Below, piece after piece: positions 1-5,810 of a stretch of 7,174 nucleotides of DNA. Below the pieces are notes generated by a model that had not been told where the DNA came from, did not search any database, and worked only from the letters and a program-made list of their open reading frames with translations. How positions within the stretch are numbered: the stretch's first letter is position 1; the number at the start of each line of letters is the position of its first letter. Source of the DNA: Rhodospirillales bacterium (GTDB taxonomy: Bacteria; Pseudomonadota; Alphaproteobacteria; Acetobacterales; Acetobacteraceae); assembly GCA_025350425.1 (NCBI GenBank), contig JANXXW010000066.1, positions 1 to 7,174 of the forward strand, read 5' to 3'. The position numbers and the translations under genes were made by a program.

Positions 1-35
1 GGTTCCCGGCACGTGAGACAACTGCCGTGAGGAAA

Positions 36-1481
36 TCAGTAGTGGCGGCCCTCGGCCCTCTCACTGATTTGGGTCCAGAACCCGATTTTTTGGCCATGTT
101 TGGCCCGCAGGCGGTCGGCGAAGGCATCATGGGTTTCCGGGCCCCCGAAATCCTGGATGCCTGATGCGAGTGACGCACAATCAAGCAAATGCCGGGCAGC
201 ATGTTTGTAGCGGCTGGACTTGGCGCCATCCAGCGTGTCCTCGATCATCGCCCGTCGCAGCAACGTCGCTGCCAGCGGGTGCTTGCCTTCGACCAGCTGC
301 GCCACCGGATCGAGCAGGTAGTACATGTTCCCATCGACCTCGGAGGCGCGCGCAAGCACCAGCGCGGCTGCCCCGGCCTGATCTGGCCATGCACGGAAGA
401 AGTCCAGCGCCGCTGCAAAGCTTTTGAAGCCAGAGGCATGCTTTTTGGCCCGTTCCTCGGCTTCGATATCGTCGAAGTCCGGCAGTCGCTTCAGGTAGGC
501 GCGCAGGTGAGCGGATGAGAGCCGTTCCTCGAAGGCTGCCCAGCGACGGCTTTGTGCCTGCGCGATCTGGCCCGTCGCCTCCAGCGCTTCAATGTGGATC
601 TCCTCCCACCCGCTGTCGCCATCATGCTCGGCAAGGTAGAAATCGTCGTTGTCTTGGGAGGCTCGGCTGGTGGGCTGCTTTGGCCACGCCGCCTCCAGCG
701 CCGCAAGCGCCTCGGTTGCCTGGCCGGCAGCCAGGAGACGGCGGCCTATCTCGGCCCCAACGTGCGGCCTGCCGCGTTCTGCTGCGGGAATCAGCGCGAT
801 GTAGGCGTTAACGTCGGCTTGGCGGTCCGCGATGGTCATCAAGGCGCGGCGTGCCACCTCGGCCTGCCAGTCCCGTCCGACCGCTTTCCGCGACCGGTCC
901 CGCCGAACCTGCGCCAGACGGCTTTTCAGGTGGGCCGCTCCCACATCGCCGAGGGCTGGAAGCATGACCGACACGACGTTGTCGAATACCCCGTGGGCAT
1001 TGGCCAGCAGTGCGGTAAACACCCGGTCCGCAAGACCGACCGGGTCGGGCGTAGCCATGCCCGCGATGGTCCCGAGATCCTCACACGCCGCGCGGAAAAC
1101 GTCCCCGACCGCGCCATTGCTGTCGTCCACGCGGTTGATCACCGGCTCGGCGAGGTCCACGAACCGCCACATCAGGTCCAGTGCCAGGTCGGCCCGGGTC
1201 TGGGCGACCCGGTTCACGATCATGGTCCGCTGCAGGTCGAGGTCCTTCACGAAGTCCCGCCGTTTCTGCCAGTCGATAAAGGACCGGGCGGACCTCAGGG
1301 TGACGAGGCGCTTGCCGATCTCAGCCGCGATGACGTCGCCTCCGGCCTCCGCAGTGAGCTCGAGGCGCAGCCGTCGCTTGACCTCGACATTGCTCTGCGC
1401 GAGGTCGACGAGGATGGTAGCAAGACGCTCCGGGCCCAGGGCCGCCAAATTGTCCAGGGTGACCGTCTTCTTGGAAGCCAT
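36..1481 (-). CDS. DUF6880 family protein of unknown function
   Basis: This encodes a 481-residue soluble protein with no signal peptide or membrane segment. It resembles proteins annotated as DUF6880 in alphaproteobacteria: an N-terminal 'LDNLAALGPERLA' helix, a Lys/Arg-rich 'RRLRLEL' segment, the 'SFIDWQKRRDFVKDL' stretch, and 'VDDSNGAVGDVFRAACEDLG' around residues 120-140. The rest is Ala/Leu/Arg-rich and looks like an alpha-helical repeat scaffold; no catalytic motif is visible. I chose the ATG at 1481 because GGAGAGG (1490-1496 on the complement) lies 8 nt upstream. A GTG 18 codons earlier (1535) keeps the frame open but has no comparable site. The gene is divergent from the oxidase operon and has no evident functional link to it. 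The family call is from recalled sequence style; the molecular role is unknown. Confidence 0.8.
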   Translation of the reverse strand: MASKKTVTLDNLAALGPERLATILVDLAQSNVEVKRRLRLELTAEAGGDVIAAEIGKRLVTLRSARSFIDWQKRRDFVKDLDLQRTMIVNRVAQTRADLALDLMWRFVDLAEPVINRVDDSNGAVGDVFRAACEDLGTIAGMATPDPVGLADRVFTALLANAHGVFDNVVSVMLPALGDVGAAHLKSRLAQVRRDRSRKAVGRDWQAEVARRALMTIADRQADVNAYIALIPAAERGRPHVGAEIGRRLLAAGQATEALAALEAAWPKQPTSRASQDNDDFYLAEHDGDSGWEEIHIEALEATGQIAQAQSRRWAAFEERLSSAHLRAYLKRLPDFDDIEAEERAKKHASGFKSFAAALDFFRAWPDQAGAAALVLARASEVDGNMYYLLDPVAQLVEGKHPLAATLLRRAMIEDTLDGAKSSRYKHAARHLLDCASLASGIQDFGGPETHDAFADRLRAKHGQKIGFWTQISERAEGRHY

Positions 1482-1717
1482 GCTGGCAGCCTCTCCGAAG
1501 ACCCTCGAATCGCCGGCTATCCAGGCGGGTATCACGGGCTATGTGTATAAATAGAGATGATCGGGATATGCCGGGGTGTCCAGATCGAGCCGGGTTTCGA
1601 CACCCTGCGTCGAACATTCTTATACGGACCATATTAAGGGTGTGAGCCCGCGCTGGCAGCCGCGTGGGAGCACCTGGGGTAAAGGTTCCCTTGAGAGCTT
1701 GATATCGGTGATTTCGG

Positions 1718-1723
1718 TATAAT
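1718..1723 (+). promoter_or_regulatory. Candidate -10 box of the oxidase operon
   Basis: A perfect TATAAT lies 37 nt before the regulator ATG in an AT-richer pocket of otherwise GC-rich DNA. The upstream -35 match is poor: TTGATA (1699-1704) is 13 nt away and TTGAGA (1691-1696) is 21 nt away, neither near 17. The promoter may therefore need an activator, or may be used by a different sigma factor. This is inferred from sequence alone. Confidence 0.45.
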
Positions 1724-1729
1724 CTATGA

Positions 1730-1747
1730 TTTCTGTAACGACAGAAA
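1730..1747. promoter_or_regulatory. Inverted repeat, candidate operator of the GbsR-like regulator
   Basis: TTTCTGT and ACAGAAA form perfect 7-bp arms around the 4-nt centre AACG. The element starts 7 nt after the TATAAT box, about where transcription would begin, and ends 13 nt before the regulator ATG. A dimeric winged-helix protein bound here would block initiation, which fits autoregulation of the regulator-cydAB operon. The dyad is seen directly; its function is inferred. Confidence 0.45.
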
Positions 1748-1760
1748 CTTGGATTAGCTG

Positions 1761-2345
1761 ATGCTCCTCCCCCCCGTCATTGAAAAGTTTGTGCTGCATT
1801 TCGGTGAAATGGGCGGCCGGTGGGGCATCAACCGGACCGTGGGCCAGATCTATGCCCTGCTGTTCCTGTCCGATCGTCCGCTCAACGCTGAGGAAATCAC
1901 CGAAGCCCTGGGCGTGTCGCGGTCCAACGTCAGCATGGGCGTGAAAGAACTGGAGGCTTGGCGCCTGGTTCGCAAACGTCACCTGCCTGGTGATCGGCGT
2001 GACCATTTCGAGGCGCCGGACGACATCTGGCAAATCGTTCGCACCCTGGCCGAAGAACGGCGGAAGCGCGAGATCGACCCTACGCTGTCTATGTTGCGCG
2101 ACGTCCTGATGGAGACACCGAGCAGCCCCGAAGAGCGGCATGCCCAGGGCCGCATGGGCGAGATGCACGAGCTAATCGAGTTACTGGTCGGCTGGTCCGA
2201 CGATGTTCAGAAGCTAAACAATGAGAGCCTGATGCAGCTGCTGACGCTGGGTGCCAGCGTGTCCAAGCTGCTCGATATCAAGAGTAAAATTTCCGGTTTT
2301 GTCGGCGGCAAGCGCCGCAGCGCCGGTTCAGAGGAATCTTCATGA
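1761..2345 (+). CDS. GbsR/MarR-type winged-helix transcriptional regulator
   Basis: This is a 194-residue cytoplasmic DNA-binding protein. The N-terminal segment 'FGEMGGRWGINRTVGQIYALLFLSDRPL' (about 14-41) is typical of GbsR-like members of the MarR superfamily. It is followed by 'AEEITEALGVSRSNVSMGVKELE', with the recognition helix at about 53-66, and a basic wing at about 71-85 (RKRHLPGDRRDHFEA). The C-terminal half is helical and probably dimerises, and the tail is Lys/Arg-rich. The length is close to the family's usual 170-190 residues. An in-frame TAG two codons upstream makes 1761 the first possible ATG; the ribosome-binding site is weak. Its stop overlaps the cydA ATG (ATGA), so it is co-transcribed and probably translationally coupled with the oxidase. 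The likely role is control of cydAB expression; the signal it senses is unknown and no cofactor-binding cysteines are present. Confidence 0.88.
   Translation: MLLPPVIEKFVLHFGEMGGRWGINRTVGQIYALLFLSDRPLNAEEITEALGVSRSNVSMGVKELEAWRLVRKRHLPGDRRDHFEAPDDIWQIVRTLAEERRKREIDPTLSMLRDVLMETPSSPEERHAQGRMGEMHELIELLVGWSDDVQKLNNESLMQLLTLGASVSKLLDIKSKISGFVGGKRRSAGSEESS
2330..2335 (+). promoter_or_regulatory. Ribosome-binding site of cydA inside the regulator gene
   Basis: AGAGGA lies 6 nt before the cydA ATG, within the last codons of the regulator. Together with the ATGA stop/start overlap, it allows both fresh initiation and re-initiation by ribosomes finishing the regulator. Confidence 0.6.
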
Positions 2346-3769
2346 TCGACGCATTCCACCTGGCACGAGCCCAGTTTGGCTTCACCGTTGCCTTCCATAT
2401 TATGTTCCCGGCATTTTCGATCGGGTTGGCGAGCTACCTGATGGTGCTGGAGGGGCTTTGGCTCCGCACGGGTCGACAGGTCTATCTCGACCTGTTCCGC
2501 TACTGGGCGAAAATCTTCTCGATCGGTTTCGCCATGGGCGTCGTGTCGGGATTGGTGATGTCGTATCAATTCGGCACCAACTGGTCGAATTATTCGGCCA
2601 AAGCCGGCGCGGTGATCGGCCCGGTGATGGCCTACGAAGTGCTGACGGCATTCTTCTTGGAGGCCGGGTTCCTGGGCGTCATGCTGTTCGGGATGAAGCG
2701 GGTAGGGCGCAAGCTTCACTTCTTCTCAACCTGCATGGTCGCTGGCGGGACGATCCTGTCGGCGTTCTGGATCCTTTCGGTCAACAGTTGGATGCAGACC
2801 CCAGCCGGATTCGGCGTGGCGGCTGACGGCAAAATGTTCCCGACCAATTACTGGCAGGTAATCTTTAACCCATCGGTGTTCGTGCGCGTGCCGCACATGA
2901 TGCTGGCCTCCTACTTGGTGGTGGCGTTCATCGTGGGCGCGGTCGGCGCCTTCCACATGCTGCGAGGCCATAGCACTCCGGCCGTCCGTACCATGTTCTC
3001 AATGGCGATGTGGATGGCCGCAATCGTGACGCCGATGCAGATCGCTATGGGTGACATTCACGGCCTGAACACACTCGAGTATCAGCCGATGAAGGTGGCC
3101 GCCATGGAGGGCGACTGGGAGCCTTCGGGACCAAACGGTGCGCCGTTGATCCTGTTCGGCATACCGAACATGGCCACACAGCATACCGACTATAAGATTG
3201 AGATCCCCCACGCCTCTTCGTTGATCCTGACCCATAGCTGGAACGGCAGGGTGCCGGGGCTGAACGAGGTGCCAGCTGCGGATCGGCCCTATGCGCCCGT
3301 CGTGTTCTGGACATTCCGTGTCATGGTCGGACTTGGCTTTCTGATGTTCGGTCTTGGACTGTTCAGCCTGTTTGCGAGATGGAGGGGCACACTGTTCAGC
3401 AACCGCCTGCTTCACCGCGCGGTGTTTATCATGGCGCCGGCCCCGCTGATCGCGATGCTGTGTGGCTGGATGACAACGGAGATCGGCCGCCAGCCTTACA
3501 CGGTGTATGGCGTGCTCCGGACTATCGACAGCGTGTCTCCGATTGGGCTGCCTGGCATTGCGACGTCGCTGGCGGTGTTCGCCGTGGTGTATTTTGCCGT
3601 GTTCGGCGCGGGTATTATGGTCATCATCCGTATGATGGCCAAGCCGCCGGTCGTGGGCGAACTCAGTGTCGATCCCAACAAGCCGATCCGTACGGCCGGG
3701 ATCCATCCGGGTCTGGCCGGCGCCGTGCCCCCGGGCATGGGCGGCGCCTCACTCCTGCCAGCGGAGTGA
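2342..3769 (+). CDS. cydA: Cytochrome bd-type quinol oxidase subunit I (CIO/short Q-loop type)
   Basis: This is the catalytic subunit of an inner-membrane terminal oxidase that oxidises quinol and reduces O2 to water. It is 475 residues long and highly hydrophobic, consistent with nine membrane helices. By alignment with E. coli CydA from memory, the key residues are present. H19 is the high-spin haem ligand; H185 and M328 (E. coli H186/M393) are the haem b558 ligands; E99 and E107 line the proton path; K251 and E256 in 'QPMKVAAMEG' are the Q-loop residues (E. coli K252/E257). The protein is about 47 residues shorter than E. coli CydA, with the loss after the Q-loop N-part, as expected for the S-type, often cyanide-insensitive (CioA) branch. 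The conserved GRQPW motif reads GRQPY (382-386). It overlaps the regulator by 4 bp and is followed 7 nt later by cydB. Cyanide resistance is inferred from the class only; cioA is an equally valid name. Confidence 0.96.
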   Translation: MIDAFHLARAQFGFTVAFHIMFPAFSIGLASYLMVLEGLWLRTGRQVYLDLFRYWAKIFSIGFAMGVVSGLVMSYQFGTNWSNYSAKAGAVIGPVMAYEVLTAFFLEAGFLGVMLFGMKRVGRKLHFFSTCMVAGGTILSAFWILSVNSWMQTPAGFGVAADGKMFPTNYWQVIFNPSVFVRVPHMMLASYLVVAFIVGAVGAFHMLRGHSTPAVRTMFSMAMWMAAIVTPMQIAMGDIHGLNTLEYQPMKVAAMEGDWEPSGPNGAPLILFGIPNMATQHTDYKIEIPHASSLILTHSWNGRVPGLNEVPAADRPYAPVVFWTFRVMVGLGFLMFGLGLFSLFARWRGTLFSNRLLHRAVFIMAPAPLIAMLCGWMTTEIGRQPYTVYGVLRTIDSVSPIGLPGIATSLAVFAVVYFAVFGAGIMVIIRMMAKPPVVGELSVDPNKPIRTAGIHPGLAGAVPPGMGGASLLPAE

Positions 3770-3776
3770 GGCTGCT

Positions 3777-4790
3777 ATGAGCACGGAGACTATCATCAGC
3801 ATCTGGGCCGGGCTGATTGCCTTCGCCGTATTGGCTTACGTGGTGCTGGACGGCTTCGACTTGGGCGTCGGCATCCTGTTCGCAGCTGAGCGCGGTAGTG
3901 AAGACCGGGACACCATGGTCAACACGATCGCGCCGATGTGGGACGGTAATGAAACGTGGCTGGTGCTTGGTGGGGCTGGACTGATGGCCGCATTCCCATT
4001 GGCCTATTCCATAATTATGCCGGCGCTGTATCCGACGGTGCTGGGCATGCTGTTTGGTCTTATATTCCGCGGGGTCGCGTTCGAACTCCGTTTCCGCGCC
4101 CATTCGGAGCGGGGACGCCGGGGATGGGATATGTCGTTCTTCTGTGGGTCTGTCTTGGCCGCTTTCTGCCAGGGACTGACGTTGGGCGGGCTTCTGCAAG
4201 GCATACATGTGGTCGATGGCCAATATGCCGGAGGCTGGTTTGACTGGCTGACGCCATTCACCATTCTTTGCGGCGTAGCTGTGGTTGTGGGTTATGCCTG
4301 GCTTGGTGCCTGCTGGCTGGTTTGGCGAACAGATGAGTCGTTACAGGTGCGTGCTCGGAAGCAGGCCGCAGCGCTCGGCTGGGTTATGCTGGCACTGATT
4401 ATCGTGGTTAGCCTATGGACGCCGTTGCTTAATCCAAACTTCATGCGGCGCTGGTTCCATTGGCCTGGCATCCTCTTGACCAGTCCGGTACCGTTACTTG
4501 TGGGGCTGCTTGCCGTCGTGTTTCACTTTGGCATTGTCCGGCGGCACCATTTGACGCCCTTTCTGTGTGCTTTGGCCATTTTCGCACTGTGCTTTGCAGG
4601 TTTGGGGATCAGCTTCTACCCCCTCATCGTACCGCCAGACATCACGATATGGGCTGCAGCCGCGCCACGCTCGAGCCAGGTATTCATATTGATCGGCGCA
4701 GTGGTGCTGATCCCGGTGATCTTGATTTATTCTGGCTTCAGCTATTGGGTATTTCGTGGAAAGGTCCAAGCCGGTGAGCATTACCATTAA
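3777..4790 (+). CDS. cydB: Cytochrome bd-type quinol oxidase subunit II
   Basis: This is the 337-residue integral membrane partner of CydA, consistent with eight helices. Family signatures are clear: 'VLDGFDLGVGIL' in the first helix (about 23-34) and 'MWDGNETWLVLGG' (about 54-66). The aspartate of the latter, D56, matches E. coli D58 of the proton-entry region. Also present are 'AFPLAYS' and the loop 'FRGVAFELRFR'. It binds no haem itself and stabilises the haem-carrying subunit. The ATG at 3777 is preferred because GGAGTGAGG (3763-3771), which spans the cydA stop, is a good ribosome-binding site and translation begins with the usual 'MSTETIISIWAGLIAFAVLAY' type of N-terminus. The frame stays open upstream to 3666, but that adds 37 non-homologous residues inside cydA. 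The 3' end is overlapped by the DUF2474 gene. Confidence 0.96.
   Translation: MSTETIISIWAGLIAFAVLAYVVLDGFDLGVGILFAAERGSEDRDTMVNTIAPMWDGNETWLVLGGAGLMAAFPLAYSIIMPALYPTVLGMLFGLIFRGVAFELRFRAHSERGRRGWDMSFFCGSVLAAFCQGLTLGGLLQGIHVVDGQYAGGWFDWLTPFTILCGVAVVVGYAWLGACWLVWRTDESLQVRARKQAAALGWVMLALIIVVSLWTPLLNPNFMRRWFHWPGILLTSPVPLLVGLLAVVFHFGIVRRHHLTPFLCALAIFALCFAGLGISFYPLIVPPDITIWAAAAPRSSQVFILIGAVVLIPVILIYSGFSYWVFRGKVQAGEHYH
4758..4764 (+). promoter_or_regulatory. Ribosome-binding site of the small DUF2474 gene
   Basis: GGAAAGG lies inside the cydB 3' end, 9 nt before the GTG at 4774. It decides between two in-frame GTG starts: the alternative GTG at 4756 lies upstream of this site, has no good site of its own, and would add six residues. 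Confidence 0.55.
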
Positions 4791-4902
4791 ACGTGGCGGT
4801 GCCTTGAGCCGTCTGGCTTGGTTTGTCGGCCTATGGGTTGCTGGAGTGGTGAGTGTGGGAACAGTTGCTGAATTCTTGCACTGGGCGCTTCGTACACACT
4901 GA
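4774..4902 (+). CDS. DUF2474 / CydX-like small subunit of the bd-type oxidase
   Basis: This is a 42-residue peptide, too short for usual gene-calling cut-offs. It has a basic N-terminus (K6, R7, R13), one membrane helix at about residues 14-35 (beginning 'LAWFVGLWVAGVVSVG'), and a short polar end 'HWALRTH'. The pattern of an Arg-Leu-x-Trp entry, a Leu-Trp in the first turn, then Gly/Val/Ala-rich residues matches DUF2474 proteins, which are encoded directly after CIO-type cydAB. They are thought to play the part of E. coli CydX, a single-helix subunit that stabilises the haem site of CydA. The gene starts at GTG and overlaps cydB by 17 nt in the +1 frame. Position, topology and composition all agree; the assignment is by recall of the family, not a search. 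Confidence 0.85.
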   Translation: MSITIKRGGALSRLAWFVGLWVAGVVSVGTVAEFLHWALRTH

Positions 4903-4924
4903 CCGGACATTGTCACATTGAATG

Positions 4925-4958
4925 GGTGTGGACCGCAGGGTTCACACCACTTCTCTTT
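4925..4958 (+). terminator. Hairpin terminator after the cyd operon
   Basis: The arms GGTGTGGACC (4925-4934) and GGTTCACACC (4939-4948) form a 10-bp stem with one G-U pair around the tetraloop GCAG. A pyrimidine tract, TTCTCTTT (4951-4958), follows. It lies 22 nt after the DUF2474 stop. The tract is not a pure U-run, so termination strength is uncertain. Confidence 0.6.
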
Positions 4959-4970
4959 GCGACGCTTGGC

Positions 4971-4972
4971 TA
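4971..4972. repeat. Target-site duplication TA, left copy
   Basis: TA borders the left end of the IS and is matched by TA at 5811-5812. A TA duplication is expected for IS427-type members of the IS5 family. Both junctions also read CTAG (4970-4973 and 5810-5813), so a 4-bp CTAG target cannot be excluded. Confidence 0.6.
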
Positions 4973-4987
4973 GAGCGCGTTGACATT
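4973..4987. repeat. Left terminal inverted repeat of the IS5-family element
   Basis: GAGCGCGTTGACATT differs from the complement of the right repeat only at its 3rd and 5th bases. Its inner base is shared with the transposase stop codon (4987-4989). Confidence 0.8.
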
Positions 4988-5741
4988 CACCGTGTCCAGA
5001 TGAACGCGCTGATGATGGATAACATGGATAGGAATGCACGAGGGGTTTGCTCGTAGCGAGTGGCGATCCGGCTGAAATGCTTAATCTTGAGAAAGAAGCG
5101 CTCGACGAGGTTGCGCTCGCAGTAAAGCGCGAAGTCACAAGGAACTTGTGGTGATGTTGTTCTTGGAGGAATGACCGCCACGGCGCCCTGAGCGGTAATG
5201 CCGTCGCGGAGTGACTTTGCGTCATATCCTTTGTCACCCAGGACATGGTCGGCTGGCAGTCCTTCAATCAGCGCCTCGGCTTGGTTAATGTCGCTCGCCT
5301 GCCCAGGCGAGAGGATGAAGCGCAGTGGATTTCCCAAAGCATCGACAACGGCATGGATTTTCGTGGTAAAGCCGCCCCGCGAACGGCCGATCGCACGAGC
5401 TTCAGACCCCCCTTTTTGCCCGCCGCATGTTGATGCGCCCGGACAATAGTGGAGTCGATCATGATATATTCAAAGTCTGGATCATCGGCCATCGCTGCGA
5501 ATAATCGATCCCAGGCGCCATCCTTGGACCACCTGGAAAAACGGACGAAGGTGCTGTTCCAATTACCAAAAACGTCTGGCAAATCGCGCCAGGGAACACC
5601 CGTCCGAGCGAGCCAGAGGACGGCCTCCACAAACAGACGATTGTTCACGCCGGTTCGACCGGGATCACTTGGCTTGCCGGGTAAATGCGGACGCATCCGC
5701 TCCCACTGGCGGTCCTTCAGCAACAACCGAATTGATGTCAT
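4987..5741 (-). CDS. IS5-family DDE transposase read across a -1 frameshift
   Basis: The first frame runs from the ATG at 5741 and carries the helix-turn-helix region and 'VEAVLWLARTGVPWRDLP'. It also carries the first catalytic Asp in 'YIMIDSTIVRAHQHAAGKKGG' (D96). The second frame continues through 'SEARAIGRSRGGFTTKIH' and 'GNPLRFILSPGQ'. The second Asp is in 'VLGDKGYDA' and the Glu in 'RNLVERFFLKIKHF', and the frame stops at 4987-4989. A single -1 slip at the A5G6 tract (5407-5417) joins them into a 251-residue protein with all three DDE residues, about the normal length for the group. Without slippage the first frame gives a 157-residue product ending at 5268 in non-homologous sequence. 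A programmed frameshift is most likely; a one-base loss in a decaying copy is the alternative. Confidence 0.85.
5407..5417 (-). other. Slippery tract for -1 frameshifting in the IS transposase
   Basis: On the coding strand the tract is five A then six G, read AAA AAG GGG GG(T) in the zero frame (codons 109-112). A_AAG_GGG and G_GGG_GGT both allow tRNAs to re-pair one base back, and the -1 frame immediately encodes the conserved continuation 'GGSEARAIGRSRGG'. The tract is seen directly; programmed use is inferred from the family habit. Confidence 0.65.
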
Positions 5742-5795
5742 CCAACGCCCCCCAAAAGGAGCTTGAAACAGATTTCAGACCGAGCCGGAATCCCA

Positions 5796-5810
5796 AATGT
5801 CAACGTGTTC
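5796..5810. repeat. Right terminal inverted repeat of the IS5-family element
   Basis: AATGTCAACGTGTTC is the complement of the left repeat apart from two mismatches. It also encodes the last residues and stop of the adjacent hydrolase. Confidence 0.8.

Larger units (their letters stand above)
4973..5810 (-). mobile_element. Complete IS5-family insertion sequence (IS427-like), 838 bp
   Basis: The element is bounded by 15-bp inverted repeats matching at 13 of 15 positions. They are GAGCGCGTTGACATT at 4973-4987 and the complement GAACACGTTGACATT at 5796-5810, with a TA on each side. It contains a DDE transposase in two overlapping frames, transcribed right to left. Its length, repeats and two-frame organisation are typical of the IS427 group of IS5. 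It sits between the cyd operon terminator and the hydrolase gene, and overlaps the 3' end of the latter. The element looks intact and may still be mobile. Confidence 0.88.

Noticed and set aside
552..1550. 332-codon plus-strand open frame opposite the DUF6880 gene
   Set aside because: Its product is Arg/Gly/Pro-rich with no recognisable domain, and it lies antisense to a family-like protein with a good ribosome-binding site; it is a GC-rich shadow frame.
1574..1605. Inverted repeat GGGTGTC / GACACCC with an 18-nt loop
   Set aside because: No T-run follows, the loop is long, and it sits between divergent genes where a terminator is not expected; 7-bp arms can arise by chance in GC-rich DNA.
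1620..2168. 182-codon minus-strand open frame over the regulator and its promoter
   Set aside because: No domain or ribosome-binding site is visible, and it is antisense to the clear winged-helix gene.
2999..3706. 235-codon minus-strand open frame antisense to cydA, rich in His, Arg and Asp
   Set aside because: The composition is that expected from the complement of a membrane-protein gene; no domain, and cydA is certain.
3666..3776. Upstream extension of cydB by 37 codons
   Set aside because: It lies in cydA in another frame, is Pro/Arg-rich, and has no family counterpart; the ATG at 3777 has the proper ribosome-binding site.
4494..5267. 257-codon minus-strand open frame crossing from cydB into the IS
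   Set aside because: It runs across the IS boundary and three real genes in the wrong frame; its sequence is non-homologous and low in structure.
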